From: Cohnella lupini | GTDB lineage: Bacteria > Bacillota > Bacilli > Paenibacillales > Paenibacillaceae | Assembly (NCBI RefSeq): GCF_003386205.1 | Contig: NZ_QRDY01000003.1 | Coordinates: forward strand, 310,001 to 374,000 | Length of the DNA stretch: 64,000 nucleotides | Direction: 5' to 3' | Shown: positions 60,579 to 64,000 of the stretch, piece by piece | Numbering within the stretch: position 1 is the stretch's first letter | How the letters are laid out: every line of letters begins with the position of its first letter | Position numbers and translations under genes: made by a program | Notes under the pieces: model-generated | What the model saw: the letters and a program-made list of their open reading frames with translations, nothing else | Database searches by the model: none | What the model was told of the DNA's origin: nothing

Positions 60579-61038
60579 GATGAAGAAGATAACGTTCGTC
60601 GTGCTCGGCTTGGGCGCATTGGCGCTCTCGGCGTGCGCGGCGAAGGAGCAAGCCCCTCACGGAGATCTGAGAGAGGTAACTTCTTCCGCGGAGAAGTTGC
60701 CTTCTTTCCTGAACGCCAAACAAAACGCCGTCCAAGTGGCTTATCAGGTAGCGGGCAAACTCGGGGACACTCTACGGTGGATTCCGTGTTATTGCGGATG
60801 CGGCGAAAGCGCGGGACATAAAAGCAACCTGAATTGCTTCATCAACGAAATTCGCGATGACGGCTCGATAGAATGGGACGATCACGGAACAAGATGCGGC
60901 GTTTGCGTACAAATCGCCATGGTCTCGGCTCAGTTGAAGCAGCAAGGAAAGTCGAATTTGGAAATTCGCGAGTATATCGACAACGAGTACAGTACAGGGT
61001 TTGCCAATGCGACGGATACACCGATGCCCCAAAGCTGA
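60571..61038 (+). CDS. PCYCGC-motif lipoprotein
   Basis: A 155-residue lipoprotein. The signal sequence ends in LSAC, so Cys near residue 23 is lipidated. The mature part contains [20 protein letters not shown] and [13 protein letters not shown], the PCYCGC family pattern of Bacillales; the cysteine-rich motif suggests metal or heme/thiol chemistry outside the cell, not demonstrated. ATG 60571 overlaps the last codons of ispG; ATG 60580 is an alternative. No strong ribosome site is present, so coupling with ispG is likely. Confidence 0.85.
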   Translation: MDKMKKITFVVLGLGALALSACAAKEQAPHGDLREVTSSAEKLPSFLNAKQNAVQVAYQVAGKLGDTLRWIPCYCGCGESAGHKSNLNCFINEIRDDGSIEWDDHGTRCGVCVQIAMVSAQLKQQGKSNLEIREYIDNEYSTGFANATDTPMPQS

Positions 61039-61065
61039 TCTGAACGGAATGCGGGATGATGAAAA

Positions 61066-64000
61066 ATGGTTCGTACAGGTGACGTTAGAGAGTTTGCGAT
61101 CAATAAACAATCGATTCGGGAGCAGTGCGGACCTGCGGCATACATGCGCGGCGAAGCGTATTTCCGGTCGGGACAAGTGGCATCCGTCAAGAAGGAACAA
61201 GGCGGAGCGGGATATCGGGCGATCGTGAAAGGATCTAGCCGAAACCGCTACGAGGTCGAGATCGCCTTCGACGAGGATGGAGAAATTGCGGCTTCTTGCG
61301 AATGCGCTGCGTTTTCCCCGTTAACGTTTTGCAAACATATCGCCGCCGTATTGTTAAAGCTCGCAGATGAGGAAACGGAAGAACAACCTGCGGAAAATGA
61401 AGTGATCTCCGAGAAGGACGCTCATCTCACCAAGCAGGTTATCTTTTTGTTCGACCGCGTCTTGAGCCGCCAGACGGATTCCGATCTGGGCTCCGCAGAG
61501 GAAGATATGATGGATGCTCTTCCGCTTGAAGTCGAGTATTCCTGCAAGTTGGTCAAGAGCTTCTCCAACAAGCCCATGTTCGCGATTTCTATGAAGATCG
61601 GACTTTCACGGCTCTATATCGTTCAGCGAATCAAGGATTTCCTGAAGCATGTCGAAGCCGGAACTTCGATGACGTTCGCGAAGCATTTCTCCTACGACCC
61701 TTCCGAGCACGTGTTCAAGGAACACGATTCCCGGTTTATCCGGTTGATGATCGAAGCCATGAACGTCGAGGAGATATACAAGGATTTATTTCACTCCTTC
61801 TCGTCTTACTCTCACAGGGAAGAGAGAATTTTGATGATTCCTCCCGCCATTTGGGAGGAAATGCTTCCGTTGCTGGAACATCTGAACATCAGCTTCGAGG
61901 ACAAAAACGCCGGTACCCATCGCATGGAGATGATGGAAGGAGCGCTTCCGATTTCGGTGCAATTGAACAAGGCCGGCGGCGAAGGTTACCAACTGGAGAT
62001 CGAAGGGTTGAAGAATTCGACCTTCATGGACAATTACGGAGTTGCCATCGTTAACGGACTTCTCTTCAAGTCCGACCCCGCTCAATTAAAGCGAATATCG
62101 GATCTTAAGAAAATGTTCCATTACGAGAAGGATACCCGTCTTCTGATCGCTCCGGAGCAGATCGAGTCTTTCATCGATCGCGTCGTCAGAGGGTTGAACC
62201 AGTTCGTGAACGTGGAAATTTCCCCGCAGATCGCCGATCGAATCGTGAATCCTCCTTTGAACGCCAGACTGCATTTGGATTTCGAGGAGGAGCGGCTGCT
62301 CGCGAGATTGGAATACGTTTACGATGATATCGTCATTTCACCCTTGCCGCAGAAAGCGATGAAGAATGCCAGGGAAGACGTTATCCTGATGAGGGATTTG
62401 GATCGGGAGAATCGAATCATGGCCGTCATCGAGCGAGCTTCCTTCAAGTTCAACGGGAAAGACGTATATTTGGACCAAGAGGAAGACGTTTACGATTTCC
62501 TTTACGACATCTTGCCGCAATTGGGCGACGACGTCGAGATCTACGCTACGGAATCGGTAAAGAACGTCATGCGTACGGTCGAATATCAGCCGAAGGCGCG
62601 GCTGGACGTAGATATCGGCACCAATTGGTTGGAAGTTTCGTTCGATATGGAAGGCATGGACGAACAGGAAATACAAAATCTTCTGCGTAATTTGGTGGAG
62701 AAGAAAAAATATTTCCGTTTGCCGAGCGGGCAATTCCTGTCGCTCGAACAGGAGAGCTTCAAGGAAATCAACCGCTTGTTCGAGGAGCTGGATCTGAGAA
62801 AGCCGGATATGAACGGCAACCGGATTCGAATGCCGGCGGTACGCGGTTTCCAGCTCATGGATCAATTCGGGAAGACGAGTTCCGGCATCCAGTTGGGGAA
62901 AACGCTTCGCAAGCTATGGGATAACCTTCGCAACCCGGATAATCTGGACTTCGAAGTTCCGACGGACATGGATCCGATTCTCCGCGATTATCAAAAGTAC
63001 GGCTTTCAGTGGTTGAAGACGTTAGCTCATTACCGGCTAGGCGGTATACTCGCAGACGACATGGGCCTTGGAAAGACCATTCAAAGCATCGCTTACATCG
63101 TATCCGAAACGGCCAAGCCGATCGAAGACGGAGTGGCGCCGTCTCCCGTGCTCATCGTGTCTCCGGCGTCCCTAATCTACAACTGGGAAAGGGAATGCCA
63201 TAAGTTCGCTCCCGAGCTTAGAACGGTCGTCGCGGCCGGAGATCGTCAGGAGCGAAGTGAGCTGATGTCGGAGATGAAGGACGTGGACGTCTGGATTACT
63301 TCGTATCCGTTGCTGCGACGCGATATCGAATGGTACGAAAAGCAAAATTTCCGTACCTTGTTTCTAGACGAAGCCCAAGCGATCAAGAATCACGCCTCTT
63401 TGACATCGCATGCCGTCAGGAGATTGCAAGCGGGACAGCGCTTTGCGCTTACGGGAACTCCGATCGAGAATTCGCTGGATGAACTTTGGTCTATTTTCGA
63501 AGCCATTTTTCCCGGCTTGTTCAGCGGCAAGAAGTCGTTCACGGATTTGCCGCGAGAGAAGATAGCGCGAATCGTTCGTCCGTTCATTCTCCGCAGGCTC
63601 AAGAGCGAGGTTCTCAAGGAGCTTCCGGACAAAATCGAGAGCGTTCAGCCCTCCGAGCTGTCGACCGAGCAGAAGAAGCTCTATCTTGCGTACCTGGAGA
63701 AGCTGCAATCCGATATCGTGAAGGATCTGGCCGTAGAAGGCGGTTTCCAGAGAAATCGGATGAAAATATTGGCCGGACTGACCCGCTTGAGGCAGCTATG
63801 CTGTCATCCCGCTTTGTTCTTGGAAGGCTACGAGGGCACATCGGGTAAGCTCGAGCAATTGCTGGAGATTATCGAGGAGTGCCAGGGCAGCAGCAAGAGA
63901 ATGCTCATCTTTTCGCAATTCACGTCGATGTTGGATATCATCAGGCAAGAGTTAAACGGCCGAGATGTCCCCTACTTCTATTTGGATGGATCGACGCCTT
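61066..64000 (+). CDS. SWIM/SNF2-family helicase (truncated by window end)
   Basis: At least 978 codons; the frame is open at the right edge. Start ATG 61066 is the first after an in-frame stop at 61060. Domains: a SWIM zinc finger near residue 75 (CECAAFSPLTFCKH), a long bacterial SNF2-associated region (about 110-630), then the SNF2 ATPase with RLGGILADDMGLGKTIQS (Walker A), VLIVSPASLIYNWE, FLDEAQAIKNH (DEAQ) and ALTGTPIENSLDELWSIF, and the start of the C-terminal helicase domain (LIFSQFTSMLDII). It translocates on duplex DNA; the role in bacteria is unclear. It begins 28 bp after the PCYCGC gene. Confidence 0.92.
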   Translation, partial: MVRTGDVREFAINKQSIREQCGPAAYMRGEAYFRSGQVASVKKEQGGAGYRAIVKGSSRNRYEVEIAFDEDGEIAASCECAAFSPLTFCKHIAAVLLKLADEETEEQPAENEVISEKDAHLTKQVIFLFDRVLSRQTDSDLGSAEEDMMDALPLEVEYSCKLVKSFSNKPMFAISMKIGLSRLYIVQRIKDFLKHVEAGTSMTFAKHFSYDPSEHVFKEHDSRFIRLMIEAMNVEEIYKDLFHSFSSYSHREERILMIPPAIWEEMLPLLEHLNISFEDKNAGTHRMEMMEGALPISVQLNKAGGEGYQLEIEGLKNSTFMDNYGVAIVNGLLFKSDPAQLKRISDLKKMFHYEKDTRLLIAPEQIESFIDRVVRGLNQFVNVEISPQIADRIVNPPLNARLHLDFEEERLLARLEYVYDDIVISPLPQKAMKNAREDVILMRDLDRENRIMAVIERASFKFNGKDVYLDQEEDVYDFLYDILPQLGDDVEIYATESVKNVMRTVEYQPKARLDVDIGTNWLEVSFDMEGMDEQEIQNLLRNLVEKKKYFRLPSGQFLSLEQESFKEINRLFEELDLRKPDMNGNRIRMPAVRGFQLMDQFGKTSSGIQLGKTLRKLWDNLRNPDNLDFEVPTDMDPILRDYQKYGFQWLKTLAHYRLGGILADDMGLGKTIQSIAYIVSETAKPIEDGVAPSPVLIVSPASLIYNWERECHKFAPELRTVVAAGDRQERSELMSEMKDVDVWITSYPLLRRDIEWYEKQNFRTLFLDEAQAIKNHASLTSHAVRRLQAGQRFALTGTPIENSLDELWSIFEAIFPGLFSGKKSFTDLPREKIARIVRPFILRRLKSEVLKELPDKIESVQPSELSTEQKKLYLAYLEKLQSDIVKDLAVEGGFQRNRMKILAGLTRLRQLCCHPALFLEGYEGTSGKLEQLLEIIEECQGSSKRMLIFSQFTSMLDIIRQELNGRDVPYFYLDGSTP

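Overview
The window looks like a chromosomal segment of a spore-forming member of the Paenibacillaceae (Paenibacillus/Cohnella type). The support is the gene content: spore-coat cotJABC, a gerA-type germinant receptor operon, gerM, ytvI, a set of YheC/YheD spore-coat-associated ATP-grasp proteins, flotillin with its NfeD partner, and Bacillales genes yfkAB, yunD, zur and yutG. Ribosome binding sites are strong GGAGG-type sequences, and base composition is roughly balanced. There is no phage, transposase, rRNA or CRISPR array.

Layout: 0.1-1.2 kb, an HD-GYP protein (minus). 1.4-6.2 kb, a five-gene operon (SIS isomerase, DeoR repressor, ROK kinase, GatY/KbaY-type aldolase, PfkB kinase) that reads as a galactosamine/tagatose-6-phosphate route. 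6.2-9.2 kb, molybdenum-cofactor genes: moeB and a moaD-moaE fusion (minus), divergent from moaA (plus). 9.2-17.6 kb, a small orphan protein, YunD-type phosphatase, uppP, a second HD-GYP protein, yfkAB, a CNNM protein, ytvI and zur. 17.8-22.8 kb, cotJABC, nfeD/floT and a dCache-GGDEF cyclase. 23.0-29.7 kb, a carbohydrate operon (MDR dehydrogenase, AraC, sugar-phosphate isomerase, ABC transporter without its ATPase, ThuA) preceded by a cre-like site. 29.8-37.8 kb, six YheC/YheD paralogues, five in one overlapping minus-strand array. 38.0-42.8 kb, a methyltransferase/MBL pair, yutG, gerM and the gerA(C) gene; 42.8-45.3 kb completes the gerAABAC receptor operon.

45.4-51.7 kb holds rph-rdgB, asnB, three small unknown genes, an accessory spacer with palindromic repeats, a half-size EamA protein and a YihY protein. 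51.9-54.6 kb holds a GNAT enzyme, tRNA-Arg(UCU), a Crp/Fnr regulator in one unit with a degenerate HD-GYP protein behind a Crp-like operator, and tRNA-Gly(CCC). 54.8-64.0 kb is housekeeping: a YsoA-like protein, tig-clpP-clpX, ispG, a PCYCGC lipoprotein and a SWIM/SNF2 helicase that runs off the right edge.

Three themes recur: sporulation and germination, cyclic-di-GMP turnover (one cyclase, three HD-GYP proteins), and sugar uptake and catabolism. The most unusual items are the YheC/YheD expansion, the HD-GYP/Crp unit with its own Crp-like box, the MoaD-MoaE fusion with an internal Gly-Gly, and the MDR/isomerase/ThuA carbohydrate operon. All family assignments are from reading motifs; no database search was run.
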